Shown: positions 8,605 through 17,836 of the stretch, piece by piece | Layout: the number at the start of each line of letters is the position of its first letter | Numbering within the stretch: position 1 is the first letter of the stretch | NCBI GenBank assembly: GCA_002364735.1 | Contig: DEZB01000062.1 | Coordinates: 1 to 53,002, forward strand | Length of the DNA: 53,002 nucleotides | From: Bacteroidales bacterium UBA3143 | GTDB lineage: Bacteria > Bacteroidota > Bacteroidia > Bacteroidales > Dysgonomonadaceae | Reading direction: 5' to 3' | Notes under the pieces: model-generated | What the model saw: only the letters and a program-made list of their open reading frames with translations | The model's database searches: none | Told to the model about the DNA's origin: nothing | Translations under genes and position numbers: made by a program

Positions 8605-10329
8605 GTGGAGCTCAAATTATCACTCAAACGATTTACCAATCTCAATGTATTGTTGAGTGGTTTAGTATTATCGACTGCATGTACTGCTTCGAAAAAGGAG
8701 GATTTGAGACCCAACATCATATTCATATTGGCCGACGATTTAGGCTATATGGATGTGCAAGCGTATGCAAAAAGAGCATTGGGTTCGAATAAGGAGGAGA
8801 TGTTTTATGAAACACCCAATATTGATCGATTAATCAATGAGGGTGTTGCTTTTGATCAAGCTTATGCCTGTCAACTATCATCCCCCACCCGTGCAAGTCT
8901 CTTAACTGGCAAGTATGCTGCTAAGCTTGGCTTCACCACTGCCACTCCACTAAGAGATACATATTACAATCAGAATATACCCGTACCAGAAGGGAGTTAT
9001 TCGCATGATGTAATTTATCATAGCGATAATATTTCTATTGAACAGGCTTTGCTCAATGGTAGTTCTAACACTGCTTTGCCAGCTGGAACATCAATAGATA
9101 ATGGGCGTAATGAGATCACCATTGCCGAAGCATTAAAGGATTATCATTCAGCTTTCATCGGAAAATGGCATGTAGGGGGACATGGCGCCAAAGGATATGT
9201 TCCTGCCGATCAAGGTTTTGAACCCATTGCTTGGTACGATAGTGGTGGTTCTGCTTATTTCAATTGGCAAAACAATTGGAATAATAAATCAAAAACACAC
9301 TTCCCTGAAATGCCACAAGCCGAATGGCTAATTGGCAATGCAGGCGATGTGACAGGAGAAGACTACTTGACTGATGACCTTACTCAGCAAGCTCTGAATT
9401 ACCTTGATAGCCGCGCCAATATAAAAGAGCAGCCTTTCTTTCTCTATTTTTGTCATTTTGCGGTACATAGTCCTTTTCAAGCGAAAGAAAAAGACAAACA
9501 ACGTTTTGATATTAAAACAACAAAGGGGTGGAACAATCACGATGACCCAACCTATGCTTCAATGATAAAAAGCTTGGATGAGTCTGTTGGTATGATTCTA
9601 AACAAGCTGGAAGAGTTGGAGTTGGAAGAAAATACATTGGTTGTTTTCATGTCTGACAATGGAGGTATTGATGGAAGCGTTACACCAGATGGATCAATTA
9701 CAAGCAACTACCCACTAAAAGGAGGAAAAGCCAATCTAACTGAAGGAGGTATTAGGGTTCCGCTTGCTTTTCGTTGGAAGGGCAAAATTGAAGGAGGCAA
9801 ATGGTGCAACACAATGGTAGATTGCAATGATCTTTTCCCTACTTTAGTGGAAGCTGCTGGATATGATATTACACCTTATTACAATGAAACGAAAATTGAT
9901 GGCCGAAGTGTTTTAACCTTACTAAATGACACAGACAATAAAAAACAATCATACTCGCGAGATACCTACTTTTGGCACTACCCTTTCAATGTAATTTATA
10001 ATAATCCTTTCGATAATTATCCATTAACTCCACATTCAGCGATTCGTGAAGGAGATTACAAACTTATTTTCGACTGGCATGGCAGATTGAAGCTCTTTAA
10101 TATAGCTAATGATATAAGTGAGAACCACAATCTGAGTAAAGCAATGCCTGAGAAGACAAATGAGCTTTTCGCAAAGCTGATGAACTGGTTATCGACAAAT
10201 GTGGAAAAAACATATTGGCCAAAAGTAAATCCAGATTACGACGCTAAAAAAGAAGTAAGAGAAACCCCTTTTATCAATCTTGTTGAGATTTACAACGAAG
10301 GCGGAGATGTGGCTTCAAAAAGCAATTAA
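8605..10329 (+). CDS. serine-type sulfatase lipoprotein (S1 family)
   Basis: A 574-residue sulfatase. The GTG at 8605 is used as start because it gives a complete lipoprotein signal with lipobox LSTAC (Cys26); no ATG is available before the catalytic domain. The formylglycine motif is S-S-P-T-R at residues 92-96 followed by ASLLTG, so the modified residue is Ser92, the type matured by anaerobic radical-SAM sulfatase-maturating enzymes. Metal ligands appear as ILADDLG (Asp44, Asp45) and MSDNGG. It would remove sulfate from a GlcNAc-containing glycan at the cell surface or in the periplasm; the exact position is not readable from sequence. No maturase gene is in the window. SusC follows after 151 bp. 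Confidence 0.88.
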   Translation: MELKLSLKRFTNLNVLLSGLVLSTACTASKKEDLRPNIIFILADDLGYMDVQAYAKRALGSNKEEMFYETPNIDRLINEGVAFDQAYACQLSSPTRASLLTGKYAAKLGFTTATPLRDTYYNQNIPVPEGSYSHDVIYHSDNISIEQALLNGSSNTALPAGTSIDNGRNEITIAEALKDYHSAFIGKWHVGGHGAKGYVPADQGFEPIAWYDSGGSAYFNWQNNWNNKSKTHFPEMPQAEWLIGNAGDVTGEDYLTDDLTQQALNYLDSRANIKEQPFFLYFCHFAVHSPFQAKEKDKQRFDIKTTKGWNNHDDPTYASMIKSLDESVGMILNKLEELELEENTLVVFMSDNGGIDGSVTPDGSITSNYPLKGGKANLTEGGIRVPLAFRWKGKIEGGKWCNTMVDCNDLFPTLVEAAGYDITPYYNETKIDGRSVLTLLNDTDNKKQSYSRDTYFWHYPFNVIYNNPFDNYPLTPHSAIREGDYKLIFDWHGRLKLFNIANDISENHNLSKAMPEKTNELFAKLMNWLSTNVEKTYWPKVNPDYDAKKEVRETPFINLVEIYNEGGDVASKSN

Positions 10330-10480
10330 ATTTATACTTTAATTCAATTATACATTCTTAGTTACTACAATGGGAAAAGAAAAGACTTTAAAGAAATTAT
10401 ATAAATTGAATTATTATAAATAAGACACTCACCATTCACAATTATTACAACAAAAAGTTTAAATTTAAAAAGTTCTAATT

Positions 10481-13400
10481 ATGAAAAAAAATCGATTTTT
10501 ATTAAGTCTTTTATTATGGAGCAGTATTAAAGAACTTTTGAGAATAAAATTGTTAGCTGTTTTAATGCTTACAGTTTTTTCAATAACACAAGCTCAACAA
10601 AAACAATTATCTGGAAACGTTACTGACATGCAGGGAATTGCATTGCCTGGAGTTTCAGTTATGGTTAAAGGTACAACTATTGGAACTGTCACCAATACTA
10701 ACGGTAATTATTCATTAAGTGTGCCAGGCGATTCACAGAATCTGCAATTCTCATTTGTTGGAATGAAGACGCAAGACATTCCTATTTCAAATCAAACTAC
10801 TATTAATGTAATTATGGAAGAAGAGGCCATTGGACTTGAAGAATTCGTGGCGGTAGGATATGGAGTAGTAAGAAAAAGTGACTTAACAGGCTCTGTGTCA
10901 TCTATTAGCTCAGATAAAATATCAGCCTACCCAACTACAGGTGCTGTTCAATCTTTGCAAGGGAGGGCTGCTGGTGTTCAAATCACTTCTAATAATGGTG
11001 AACCTGGGGCATCTTTAAAGGTGCGAGTGAGGGGTGGTACTTCAATAAACGCAAGTAGTGATCCTATATTTGTTGTTGACGGTTTTGTTGGGGGAGCACT
11101 ACCACCTCCTGAGGATATAGAATCTATAGAGATCTTGAAAGATGTTTCAGCTACAGCGATCTATGGTTCTCGTGGTGCAAATGGTGTTATTATGGTGACT
11201 ACAAAAGCTGGAAAATCAGGAAAGACCAGAATTGAGCTCAATACTTCATATTCAGTACAAAATGAAATAAATCGATTAGATTTGTTAGACGCTGATCAAT
11301 TCATTGATTACATAAGTGAAGCAAGACCAAACATCAAACCAGCTGGTGGAAATACTGACTGGCAAGATGAGATTTTCAGAACTGGGGGGACCCAAAACTA
11401 TCAACTTTCGGTTTCTGGAGGTAATGAGTTGGTTAATTATTATGTCTCTGGCACTTATTTTGATCAGAAAGGTGTTATTCTGAACTCAGCTTATAAACGT
11501 TTTTCTGTTACAAGTAACATAGATATTTTTGCGACTGAGAGATTCAAGATGGGCTTAAATATGTTTGCTCAAAGAAACACGAAAGATGGTATGAGAACGC
11601 AAGAAGGTTCAGGAGGTTTGACGCCCGGTGTTGTTTCTGCGGCATTTAAATTCGAACCCGATCAACCAATATACAAACCTGACGGAAGCTTTACCATTGC
11701 TCGTCTTAATGACCCTATTGATAATCCTTACGCAATTGTAACTCAATTAGAGGATGAAGACATAAGCGATCGTTTTCAAGGAAATGCATTTGGAGAATAT
11801 ACGTTAACCGACTATTTACGTTTTAGAAGCACTTTTGGTGCAACAACTAATAATGGAAGAAGAGGAAGGTACTCACCTGCAACACTTCAAGAAGGGAGAA
11901 ATGCTGGTGGTGGAGATGCCAGAGTGGATGGTTACAAAAACACATTACTCCTAAATGAAAACTACTTGACTTATAATCAAATTTTAAATGACATTCACAC
12001 TCTTACAGCAATGGTAGGATATTCATATCAATCATCTGTTTCAGAAGCTTGGGGTGGAAGAAGTCAATCTTTCATTACAGATGCATCTTCTTTTTGGAAC
12101 TTGGGAGCAGGAGCTGTCAATCAAACACCAAACTCTAACTTGGTAGATTGGCGAAGTTCATCTTTTTACAGTAGAATAAACTATTCTTTATTGGATAAGT
12201 ACCTTTTGACATTTACAGCAAGATATGATGGATCTTCTAACTTTAGTGCAGATGAAAAATGGGCATTTTTCCCTTCGGGTGCTTTTGGTTGGAATATGAA
12301 GAATGAATCATTTATGCAAGATGTGGATGTGATAAGTAATTGGAAGTGGAGAGCGAGTTATGGATATACTGGTAATCAGGCCATTTCACCTTATCAAACA
12401 TTGGCTCGATTTTCCCCTGTTTTTAGTGTAATCGGTGGAAGCAGCGTTAATGCAGCACGTCCAACCACTGTTGCTAATCAAAATTTGACATGGGAAACAA
12501 CATCTCAATTAAATATAGGAACTGATATTGGATTCTTTAATAATAGACTAAACCTAACATTAGATGCTTATCGCATGGTAACGTCTGACTTATTGTTTGA
12601 AGTTCAATTACCTCAATATTCGGGTTATACAAGTCAAATAAGAAATATTGGAAAAGTTGAGAATAAAGGATTTGAAGCCATGATTTCCTCTCGAAATCTA
12701 ACTAATAAGTTTAAGTGGAATATGGATTTAAATGTTTCTGTAAATAAAAATACAATTCTCACTCTTCCAAATGGCAATGATATACAATATGGATCAGGAC
12801 CTGGACATATGGTTGGGTTAGGAAACACTCAAATATTACGTGAAGGAGAATCTGTAGGTGCATTTTACGGATGGATTTACGATGGTGTATATCAAGAAGG
12901 AGACACATTCATTCCAGGAGGAGGATTTGAACAAGTGCCTGGAGGTGAAAAATTCAAAGATATAGATGGACGAAACGAACAAGGACAACTTGCTGGAAAA
13001 CCTAATGGCACTTTAAATAATGATGATAGGACGATAATAGGTGATCCTCAACCCGATTTTATTTGGGGATGGAATAATGATTTTAAATGGAATAACTTTG
13101 ATCTAAATTTATTCTTTCAAGGTTCACAAGGCAACGATATTCTAAGTTACACGCTATTAGAACTCGATTTAATGGCTGGTAATAATAATGCAACTACTAA
13201 TGCGTTAAATCGATGGACACCACAAAACACAAATACTGATGTTCCGAAAGCCTCTGTTGGACGCACACGTCGTGTTTCTACAAGATGGATTTATGATGGA
13301 AGTTATATTAGACTAAAAAACCTATCACTGGGTTATAGTTTACCTCAGTCTCTATTGACTCAACTGCATATTAGCAGATTAAGAGTATATGTAAGCGCTC

Positions 13401-13555
13401 AAAACATTTTCACTATTACAGATTATCCTGGTTATGATCCAGAAGTAAATTATAGATCTGGTGGATCGACAGATGGAAACCGAAACCTTGGATTGGACTA
13501 TGGAAGTTATCCTAATGCCAAATCATACACGTTTGGTATAAACATAGGATTTTAA
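10481..13555 (+). CDS. SusC-like TonB-dependent outer-membrane transporter
   Basis: A 1024-residue outer-membrane receptor of the SusC/RagA family. It has a long signal region (cleavage near residue 38, SITQAQ), a carboxypeptidase-regulatory-like domain (about 41-115, starting LSGNVTDMQGIALPGVSV), a TonB-box-like segment EEFVAVGYG (120-128), and a plug domain ending in SRGANGVIMVTTKAGKSG, followed by about 770 residues of beta-barrel with alternating aromatic strands and a terminal aromatic residue (FGINIGF). It pairs with the SusD gene 35 bp downstream to import oligosaccharides through the outer membrane. Its place after the sulfatase and nag genes suggests a GlcNAc-containing ligand. Confidence 0.96.
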   Translation: MKKNRFLLSLLLWSSIKELLRIKLLAVLMLTVFSITQAQQKQLSGNVTDMQGIALPGVSVMVKGTTIGTVTNTNGNYSLSVPGDSQNLQFSFVGMKTQDIPISNQTTINVIMEEEAIGLEEFVAVGYGVVRKSDLTGSVSSISSDKISAYPTTGAVQSLQGRAAGVQITSNNGEPGASLKVRVRGGTSINASSDPIFVVDGFVGGALPPPEDIESIEILKDVSATAIYGSRGANGVIMVTTKAGKSGKTRIELNTSYSVQNEINRLDLLDADQFIDYISEARPNIKPAGGNTDWQDEIFRTGGTQNYQLSVSGGNELVNYYVSGTYFDQKGVILNSAYKRFSVTSNIDIFATERFKMGLNMFAQRNTKDGMRTQEGSGGLTPGVVSAAFKFEPDQPIYKPDGSFTIARLNDPIDNPYAIVTQLEDEDISDRFQGNAFGEYTLTDYLRFRSTFGATTNNGRRGRYSPATLQEGRNAGGGDARVDGYKNTLLLNENYLTYNQILNDIHTLTAMVGYSYQSSVSEAWGGRSQSFITDASSFWNLGAGAVNQTPNSNLVDWRSSSFYSRINYSLLDKYLLTFTARYDGSSNFSADEKWAFFPSGAFGWNMKNESFMQDVDVISNWKWRASYGYTGNQAISPYQTLARFSPVFSVIGGSSVNAARPTTVANQNLTWETTSQLNIGTDIGFFNNRLNLTLDAYRMVTSDLLFEVQLPQYSGYTSQIRNIGKVENKGFEAMISSRNLTNKFKWNMDLNVSVNKNTILTLPNGNDIQYGSGPGHMVGLGNTQILREGESVGAFYGWIYDGVYQEGDTFIPGGGFEQVPGGEKFKDIDGRNEQGQLAGKPNGTLNNDDRTIIGDPQPDFIWGWNNDFKWNNFDLNLFFQGSQGNDILSYTLLELDLMAGNNNATTNALNRWTPQNTNTDVPKASVGRTRRVSTRWIYDGSYIRLKNLSLGYSLPQSLLTQLHISRLRVYVSAQNIFTITDYPGYDPEVNYRSGGSTDGNRNLGLDYGSYPNAKSYTFGINIGF

Positions 13556-13590
13556 AATTATTGTCTCTTAAAAAATAAAAATCAACAATT

Positions 13591-15102
13591 ATGAAAAATA
13601 TAATTTATAAAATATTGATAATAACATTTTTATTAGGAACATCATCTTGTGTTGATCTTAATGAAAGCCCTGTAGGTCTTTTGGCTCCAGAATCTCTTTT
13701 TAAGACCCCAAGAGATGTTGAGATAGGATTATTTGGAGCATATGGTTGGATTGCAACCGAAAGATTATATGGCAGACAGTTTGTATCTGCTCTTATGCTA
13801 AGAAGTGATATGGTAGACATTGGCGATCGTGGTACCCCAGCTGAAAGACAGCAAGTCAATGACTTTAATATGGATGCTGGAAATGGAATGGTTCGACTGT
13901 TTTGGCCCTATTGGTATGAAGTTATTAGTGCAGCAAATGCAGCAATTGCAGGAGCAGAAGGACTTAGCATACCAGAAAATGAAATTAATCCATTGATTGC
14001 TGAAGGACGCTTTATAAGAGCATTTAGCTATTATCATTTAGTTAGAATCTTTGGTGAAATACCCTATATTGACTATTTCATTCGCGATCCACAAGCAGTT
14101 GCTGATATTTCAAAAATATCTGTTGACGAAGTTTATAAAGGAATTATTGCGGATTTGAAATTTGCTAAGGAGTGGCTACCTGATAAATATCCAAGCGATA
14201 TAAAATCCAGAGCTACAAAAGGAACTGCAGCATCCTATCTATCTTCGGTTTATTTAACACGAGGTCAGTTTCCAGATGCATACACTGAAGCAAAATGGGT
14301 GATAGATAATAAAGATTTATTTGGCTATGCATTAGAGTCTGATTATCAAGAGCTTTTTCGCGCGACCAATGGTGATAGACCTGAACATATCCTCACAATC
14401 GACTTTTTAGGATTACAAACTGGTACAGGAACTGCCAATAGTGACCTTATGGCACCAATGACTGGAGTTAGGGGTGCTGATCATCAAGGATGGAGCGTTT
14501 CAGTTCCCTCTATGAAAGTTTTTAATAGTTGGGATGACCGAGATTATCGTAAATGGGTGAGTTTTGATGACTCTACATTGGTTAAAGGAATAATGGTACC
14601 TTATACTCAATTTGACAACACGCAAAGACCTCATATTGCAAAAATCACGAGATTTCCTGGAAATGCAAGTGGAGATGGAAGAGAATCAGATCACAACTAC
14701 TCTGCCTTTAGATATGCAGAAGTATTATTGATTGCTGCTGAAGCATCTGTTGAAGTAAAAGGACCAAATACAGAAGCCGAGGATTATATTAATCAAATCC
14801 GGAAAAGAGCAAGAAATCGTAACGATGGAACAATTGCAAATTTTCCAGAAGATGTTCAATCAGGTTTAAATAAAGAACAATTCATAAATTTAGTATTGGA
14901 AGAAAGACGCTTAGAGTTAGCTTTTGAATATAAACGCTGGTATGATATCAAGAGAAGAAAATTGGGGGATGAAGTTTTCAAAGGTCCTAATGCATTTGAG
15001 TCACAACCCAACTTTGATTCATCAAGAGACTACCTAATGCCTATTCCTGCTACAGAATTAGCTATTAACCCAAATTTAGGTCCTCAAAATCCTGGTTATT
15101 AA
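13591..15102 (+). CDS. SusD/RagB-like surface glycan-binding lipoprotein
   Basis: A 503-residue lipoprotein with lipobox LGTSSC (Cys20) and the SusD-like alpha-helical repeats: N-terminal VDLNESP segment, the RFIRAFSYYHLVRIFGEIPY segment around residues 136-155, and the C-terminal EERRLELAFEYKRWYDIKR motif and IPATELAINPNLGPQNPGY-like ending, all typical of the family. It sits on the outer membrane over the SusC pore and binds the target oligosaccharide. It is the last gene before a strong terminator hairpin, so it closes the main PUL transcript. Confidence 0.96.
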   Translation: MKNIIYKILIITFLLGTSSCVDLNESPVGLLAPESLFKTPRDVEIGLFGAYGWIATERLYGRQFVSALMLRSDMVDIGDRGTPAERQQVNDFNMDAGNGMVRLFWPYWYEVISAANAAIAGAEGLSIPENEINPLIAEGRFIRAFSYYHLVRIFGEIPYIDYFIRDPQAVADISKISVDEVYKGIIADLKFAKEWLPDKYPSDIKSRATKGTAASYLSSVYLTRGQFPDAYTEAKWVIDNKDLFGYALESDYQELFRATNGDRPEHILTIDFLGLQTGTGTANSDLMAPMTGVRGADHQGWSVSVPSMKVFNSWDDRDYRKWVSFDDSTLVKGIMVPYTQFDNTQRPHIAKITRFPGNASGDGRESDHNYSAFRYAEVLLIAAEASVEVKGPNTEAEDYINQIRKRARNRNDGTIANFPEDVQSGLNKEQFINLVLEERRLELAFEYKRWYDIKRRKLGDEVFKGPNAFESQPNFDSSRDYLMPIPATELAINPNLGPQNPGY

Positions 15103-15115
15103 TTTACATCATCAT

Positions 15116-15159
15116 TTTTCATCAAGGTTACCATTATTGTAACCTTGATGAAGATTTTT
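15116..15159 (+). terminator. strong rho-independent terminator after the SusD gene
   Basis: A perfect 13-bp stem, TCATCAAGGTTAC (15119-15131) and its reverse complement (15139-15151), with loop CATTATT, extends by about three more pairs and is followed by a T-run at 15155-15159 and a second one at about 15167-15172. It ends the SusC/SusD transcript and separates it from the NagX-like gene. Confidence 0.85.
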
Positions 15160-15188
15160 AAATTCATTTTTTAATTTTGTTATTATCT

Positions 15189-16316
15189 ATGAAAAAAGTT
15201 ATGAAAGAAAGCACGAAAAAAAATGATAGACTCATGTCTATTGACGTATTGCGTGGCTTCGACATGTTTTGGATCATTGGAGGAGGAGCACTAATAACTT
15301 ATTTAACAAAGGTAGATGCGCTAAGTTTTCTGCAGCCTATAGCTGAACAGATGAGCCATGTAGAATTTGAAGGTTTCAGATTTTGGGATCTTATATTCCC
15401 TTTATTCATGTTTATTTCTGGAGTAACTATTCCCTTTTCTATACTATCAAAGAAAGCAAAAGGAATTGCAAAACCTCAACTACAATGGGACATTACAAAA
15501 CGAGCTCTCAAGCTAATAGTTCTGGGAATCCTATATAATGGGATATTGCAAAGAGGATTTACTGATATTCGTTATGCAAGTGTTTTAGGCCAAATTGGAA
15601 TAGCCTATTTCATAGGAGCTACAATAGTTCTTCAATTCAAATCAATGAAAACGCATGCATTCTGGCTTGTTTTCATACTTTTATTAATTACTGCACTCCA
15701 AGTTTTTATACCTGTTCCGGGTTTTGGTGCTGGACATTTCGATCCAGTTATGGGAATGAATGCCTATTTGGATCAAATGCTACTACCTGGACATTTAGCT
15801 GTGGGCACTTATGACAGGTTAGGTATTCTTTGTATTATATCGGCATCGGTTCTCGTGCTTATTGGATATTTTGCGGGTAGTTTACTTCGAAAAAGGGAAC
15901 TTTCTGAAAACCTAAAAACAGTTTATTTAGCAGCTTCTGGCATTGTTTTAATTGTACTTGCATTGTTGTTATGGCCAGTATATCCTGTAATAAAAAACTT
16001 TTGGACCACGACTTTTAATTTACTAACGGCTGGTATCAGCTTAATGATATTATCATTGTTTTATTACGTGATTGACGTTAAACAGTTCAGAGGCAAAGTA
16101 TTTTCTGGTGTATTGCATTTTTTTAGAGTAATAGGGTTAAACTCAATTACCATCTATATGGCCGATCGTATAATCCCTTTCACAGATATGTCTAAATTTT
16201 TCACAGGATCACTTGCTGAAATTGTTGGTACATGGCTTGTAATTGCTGGAGCAATTACTTTAAAATGGATGCTTCTGAATTATCTATACAAGCAAAAAAT
16301 ATTTTTGAAGGTGTAA
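15189..16316 (+). CDS. NagX-like membrane acyltransferase (DUF5009, HGSNAT-related)
   Basis: A 375-residue inner-membrane protein with about 10 hydrophobic helices. The start is the ATG at 15189; an in-frame TTG 12 bp earlier is less likely. The N-terminal MSIDVLRGFDMFWIIGGG segment and FEGFRFWDLIFPLFMFISGV-like helix are typical of the DUF5009/NagX group, related to human heparan-alpha-glucosaminide N-acetyltransferase and to acyltransferase-3 proteins. NagX homologues occur in GlcNAc and chitin loci of many bacteria; a role in acetylating glucosamine across the membrane has been proposed. It follows the SusD gene but lies behind a strong terminator, so it is either read through or has its own promoter. 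Confidence 0.85.
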   Translation: MKKVMKESTKKNDRLMSIDVLRGFDMFWIIGGGALITYLTKVDALSFLQPIAEQMSHVEFEGFRFWDLIFPLFMFISGVTIPFSILSKKAKGIAKPQLQWDITKRALKLIVLGILYNGILQRGFTDIRYASVLGQIGIAYFIGATIVLQFKSMKTHAFWLVFILLLITALQVFIPVPGFGAGHFDPVMGMNAYLDQMLLPGHLAVGTYDRLGILCIISASVLVLIGYFAGSLLRKRELSENLKTVYLAASGIVLIVLALLLWPVYPVIKNFWTTTFNLLTAGISLMILSLFYYVIDVKQFRGKVFSGVLHFFRVIGLNSITIYMADRIIPFTDMSKFFTGSLAEIVGTWLVIAGAITLKWMLLNYLYKQKIFLKV

Positions 16317-16319
16317 TAG

Positions 16320-16556
16320 TTTGTCTCAAATATTTCAGCTTCCAACTATCTCTCGGATACAGAAACTAATGGTCATCAAGTTGATATGACTCACTTGCAT
16401 TTACGTGAATGGCTTAATATGTATTAGAGATAATGAAACTCCAAGCGCAAATATTGATGTGGCTTTTGAAGCAGGCATTATTTGTTTAATGGCTCACATT
16501 GCTACATGGAAAAACGTCCAGTCTCGAGGGATGAGGTAAACAGAAAAATAATTTAA
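16320..16556 (+). pseudogene. decayed C-terminal relic of a Gfo/Idh/MocA oxidoreductase
   Basis: No intact gene lies in the 304 bp between the NagX-like gene and the convergent amidohydrolase, but a frame-shifted piece of one does. From 16320 one frame reads through DMTHLHLREWLN (to 16418); a one-base shift gives CIRDNETPSANIDVAFEAG then IICLMAHIAT (16420-16506); a second shift gives MEKRPVSRDEVNRKII and a stop at 16554-16556. WLxCIRxxxxPxA followed by a C-L-AHIA segment is the usual C-terminal part of secreted Gfo/Idh/MocA (GH109-like) enzymes. About 75 residues remain of a gene that is normally 400-450 codons; the rest has been deleted up to the NagX-like stop codon. The intact family member at 7565 is not identical, so this is a different ancestral copy. 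Confidence 0.75.
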
Positions 16557-16620
16557 AGAGTAAAGTTTAGATAAATCCCTATAAATCAATTCTCTTTTTT
16601 ACTTAAAATCAAGCAACCTA

Positions 16621-17802
16621 TCAATTATCTAAATATTTTAGGGCGATGTAAGACATTAAGCCTACACTAATTTCTATTGCATCTTCATTGATATTGAATG
16701 TGGAAGTATGTAAGGATGGGTTCTCCTTCTGATTATCTCCGACTCCTAACAAATAAAAAGTAGAAGGAGATATTTCAGAATAATAGGCAAAGTCTTCAGA
16801 GGCCATCCATATGTCAGCATCAACTACATTTTCTTTTCCTAAATAATCCTCCATAATTGATCGGACAGAATTAGTTAAACTGGGACTATTGTGCAAACAG
16901 GGATATCCTTTTTTGATTTTAATAATACAACTACAACCAAATCCTTCAGCAATAGATGTAGCAATAGTTGAAATTAGCAAATGAGCTTCATCTCGCCATC
17001 TTTCATCCATTGTTCGAAATGTTCCTTCCAATAGCACTTCATCTGGTATTATATTTTTTGATCCATTAGCTTGTAATTTTCCAAAAGAAAGAACGGTAGG
17101 TGTAGCAGGGTTGTTCTTCCTACTCACTATTTGTTGCAGTGATACTATTATTGTTGCTGCAGCTGTTACTGGATCTATGTTCTTATGAGGTTCCGCTCCA
17201 TGTCCTCCCTTACCTACAATATTAATACTGATTTCGTCCATCGAAGCCATGAACCTCCCACTTCTAACAGCTACTTTACCACTGACAAGAGAAGGCATAA
17301 CGTGCTGCCCAATAATTGCATTAATTTCTGAATCTTTCAATCTCCCCTCTTCAATAACCTTTACTGCTCCTCCAGGCAAAGTTTCTTCTGCTGGTTGAAA
17401 AATCAACTTTATAGTTCCTTTAAATTTATTTAGTTTACTCAATACCTGAGCGACACCTATAACAGATGCAATATGCATATCATGACCACAAGCATGCATA
17501 ACACCTTCATTTAATGATTTATACTCGATATTGTTCTTTTCGTGAAGGAGCAAAGCATCCATGTCAGCCCTTAGTGCAATTACTTTATCAGAAGGTTGGT
17601 TTCCATGAATTGTGGCAATTAACCCCGTATCTGCTACAGAAGTCCAAGGAATATTTAAGTCGTTCAATATTTTCTTTATATAACTCGAAGTCTTAAATTC
17701 AACGAAAGACAACTCAGGATTTTGATGCAAAAATCTTCTTGTATTTATGACATCATCTTTAATTTCATGAGCTATATCCTTTATTATTCCTTTTAGTTTC
17801 AT
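16621..17802 (-). CDS. M20 family metallopeptidase / N-acyl amino acid amidohydrolase
   Basis: A 393-residue cytoplasmic enzyme of the M20D (hippurate hydrolase / N-acetyl-amino-acid deacetylase) group. The metal site is visible: CGHD at residues 105-108, AEETLPGG with the catalytic glutamate pair (near 138), IGQHVMP (histidine near 165), ASEDFAYY and a final LHTSTFN histidine. The dimerisation-domain histidine is in KGGHGAEPH. Members hydrolyse N-acyl or N-acetyl amino acids to the free amino acid and a carboxylate. It is the last gene of a four-gene - strand operon, 34 bp after the preceding aldolase-like gene, so its substrate is probably linked to that of the Nramp-fold transporter; I cannot identify it. 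It converges with the relic at 16320. Confidence 0.88.
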   Translation of the reverse strand: MKLKGIIKDIAHEIKDDVINTRRFLHQNPELSFVEFKTSSYIKKILNDLNIPWTSVADTGLIATIHGNQPSDKVIALRADMDALLLHEKNNIEYKSLNEGVMHACGHDMHIASVIGVAQVLSKLNKFKGTIKLIFQPAEETLPGGAVKVIEEGRLKDSEINAIIGQHVMPSLVSGKVAVRSGRFMASMDEISINIVGKGGHGAEPHKNIDPVTAAATIIVSLQQIVSRKNNPATPTVLSFGKLQANGSKNIIPDEVLLEGTFRTMDERWRDEAHLLISTIATSIAEGFGCSCIIKIKKGYPCLHNSPSLTNSVRSIMEDYLGKENVVDADIWMASEDFAYYSEISPSTFYLLGVGDNQKENPSLHTSTFNINEDAIEISVGLMSYIALKYLDN

Positions 17803-17836
17803 CCCATAATATTATTGTGAAGTTTATCACACTCGC

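Noticed and set aside
10341..10412. AATTCAAT/ATTGAATT inverted repeat between sulfatase and SusC genes
   Set aside because: Short, purely AT-rich arms 56 bp apart are expected by chance in this base composition.
16555..16597. AAAGAG/CTCTTT pair as a bidirectional terminator between convergent genes
   Set aside because: Only six pairs over a long loop; the T-run is present on one side, but the stem is too weak to call.
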